Assembly (NCBI GenBank): GCA_024762375.1
Contig: JANTHQ010000115.1
Location: forward strand, 1-6,408
Direction of reading: 5' to 3'
Length of the DNA: 6,408 nucleotides
From: Anaerolineaceae bacterium
GTDB taxonomy: Bacteria; Chloroflexota; Anaerolineae; 4572-78
This document shows positions 5,516-6,408 of the stretch, piece by piece (the stretch's first letter is position 1; the number at the start of each line of letters is the position of its first letter). The notes under the pieces were generated by a model. That model was not told where the DNA came from. It did no database searches and saw only the letters and a program-made list of their open reading frames with translations. The translations under genes were made by a program, and so were the position numbers.

Positions 5516-6208
5516 TTACGCCTTCACCCGTTTTGCGGCCTTTTCACGGCGATACTTTAACGTGCGGTGGATGTATGCTGCGGCATCCGGAGTTTTACAA
5601 CTGGTCTGCCCATGGTCAACATCCACCGGCCCGATTTGCTCGGCTGCCTCGATGGCTTGCGCCTGCAACAAATCGCTCCGGATGCCAATGGAAATGAGCG
5701 CATTATTCATCGAATAGCGTACCCGGTTCTGCCGCTGATGGATATCGTGCGCAATCGTCTCAATCAGAGGGGAAAAATATTCGTCGGGTAAAGAAGTCTC
5801 CGTCAGCGCCAGATGGGACATTAAATTCCAGCCCGCGCTCCCAAACCATTCATCCGGCGAATCTACCCACTGTTCAGCCATTTCTTGTGCCAAAGGCGTT
5901 TTTGATACCATGGTCGAAAACGCATCGGTGAGCACATAATTGTTCAAATCGCCGACCCAGCGATTGAGCAGTGCTGCATCAACCGCTTTTGGGTCGGCGA
6001 TAAGCGTTGCCAGCACCCGCGCATCGTGATTGCCTGTGTCCCACAGTTCGAGCGCCAGCGGGTGATTCTTTTTGATGCGTTTTCCAATTCGGCGCAGATG
6101 CGCAAAACTCAACCCGAACATCGGGTCAGATACCCCGTGACGGGAATAGGTTTTCCGGTTTTGTGCTGTCCCCAGCGATTCCAATTCTTGCATTACATCG
6201 GCCAGCAT
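5516..6208 (-). CDS. AlkD-like DNA alkylation repair protein (HEAT-like repeats)
   Basis: A 230-residue, almost wholly helical protein of the DNA alkylation repair (COG4912, AlkD-like) family. AlkD removes alkylated bases from DNA as a glycosylase built of HEAT-like repeats that grip the backbone. Typical stretches: LALELWDTGNHDARVLATLI (51-70), ADPKAVD (71-77), LNNYVLTDAF (88-97), NRVRYSMNNALISIGIR (161-177) and VDHGQTSCKTPDAAAYI (197-213). Length is usual for the family. The tail (KYRREKAAKRVKA) is basic. Asp95 lies where AlkD has its catalytic Asp, but Tyr91 occupies the place of the upstream Trp, so activity on alkylated bases is likely but not certain. The start is the ATG at 6208 with GGAGG 5 bases upstream; a TTG at 6220 would put that site inside the gene. 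Orientation is convergent to the ParA operon, so it is probably a separate unit. Confidence 0.9.
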   Translation of the reverse strand: MLADVMQELESLGTAQNRKTYSRHGVSDPMFGLSFAHLRRIGKRIKKNHPLALELWDTGNHDARVLATLIADPKAVDAALLNRWVGDLNNYVLTDAFSTMVSKTPLAQEMAEQWVDSPDEWFGSAGWNLMSHLALTETSLPDEYFSPLIETIAHDIHQRQNRVRYSMNNALISIGIRSDLLQAQAIEAAEQIGPVDVDHGQTSCKTPDAAAYIHRTLKYRREKAAKRVKA

Positions 6209-6212
6209 TTTT

Positions 6213-6218
6213 TCCTCC
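6213..6218 (-). promoter_or_regulatory. ribosome binding site that fixes the alkylation repair start
   Basis: On the minus strand GGAGGA precedes the ATG at 6208 with about 5 bases between the GGAGG core and the start. It immediately follows a TTG at 6220, which is therefore not the start; the protein is 230 rather than 234 residues. Confidence 0.85.
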
Positions 6219-6270
6219 AAATGTCCATACTGATACTGTCATTTGAAATCGGAGTATTCTCTGCGTGGTG

Positions 6271-6295
6271 TGTCATTCTCGCCAAAACGAAAATC
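6271..6295. repeat. degenerate copy of the ATTCCCGC palindromic repeat
   Basis: TGTCATTCTCGCC begins a stretch that matches the intact repeat at 6374 at 11 of 13 positions, and its ATTC...AAT core (6275-6294) matches the intact core at 14 of 20 positions. The palindrome itself is mostly lost. It lies in the same orientation as the intact copy, 103 bases upstream. Confidence 0.5.
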
Positions 6296-6299
6296 AGCG

Positions 6300-6369
6300 A
6301 AAAATCTAATCACCTGAATTCGGAGTTTTTCTCGAAAAGAGAAAATGCGATTATTTCGCAAAGATTTTT
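6300..6369. repeat. AT-rich inverted repeats between the two palindromic copies
   Basis: AAAAATCT (6300-6307) pairs with AGATTTTT (6362-6369). Between them, TTTTCTC (6327-6333) pairs with GAGAAAA (6339-6345) around the loop GAAAA. No run of T follows the inner hairpin on either strand, so it does not look like a standard terminator. I see no gene from 6209 to the right edge. Confidence 0.4.
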
Positions 6370-6373
6370 GATA

Positions 6374-6400
6374 TGTCATTCCCGCGAAGGCGGGAATCCA
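6374..6400. repeat. REP-like palindromic repeat, intact
   Basis: ATTCCCGC (6378-6385) pairs perfectly with GCGGGAAT (6390-6397) around the loop GAAG, preceded by TGTC and followed by CCA. The TGTCATTCCCGCGAA...GCGGGAATCCA form is a very common dispersed repeat in bacterial genomes. It may continue into a larger element beyond the window edge. Confidence 0.8.
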
Positions 6401-6408
6401 CAGTTTTT

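Overview
The base composition (roughly balanced to mildly GC-rich), the strong GGAGG-type ribosome binding sites, the ADP-forming acyl-CoA synthetase and the trypco1-type protein suggest a bacterium from a lineage such as Chloroflexota. This is an inference from gene content only; no rRNA or other phylogenetic marker is present.

Layout. Bases 1-1120 (minus strand) hold the first 373 codons of an ADP-forming acetyl/acyl-CoA synthetase that runs off the left edge. A 250-base divergent intergenic region (1121-1370) follows, with one clear extended -10 element and weaker promoter-like sites facing right. Bases 1371-5256 form a compact four-gene plus-strand operon. Its genes are (1) a 629-residue membrane protein with a long disordered N-terminal half, (2) a ParA-like ATPase, (3) a second, divergent ParA-like ATPase, and (4) a small protein matching the trypco1 (CU044_2847) family. 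Gaps are 42, 31 and 12 bases, and a strong intrinsic terminator lies at 5280-5309. A 149-base nested palindromic element (5335-5483) separates the operon from a convergent minus-strand AlkD-like DNA alkylation repair gene (5516-6208). The right edge carries a palindromic ATTCCCGC repeat and a degenerate second copy.

How the genes may work together. The operon is the interesting part. ParA ATPases normally work with ParB and parS, or with another cargo adaptor. No ParB or parS is visible here. Instead, the membrane protein starts with a basic stretch containing LDALFG, which resembles the N-terminal ParA-contacting motif of ParB proteins. It then has a lysine/arginine-rich tail, an acidic duplicated segment and a membrane domain with four predicted helices. 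I propose that it is the non-ParB partner of one or both ATPases, so the cassette would be a membrane-linked positioning or surface-sensing system. The trypco1 domain is known from NTP-dependent conflict (defence) systems, which makes a defence role possible. No protease or obvious effector lies in the window. This functional reading is inference; the gene identities are much firmer.
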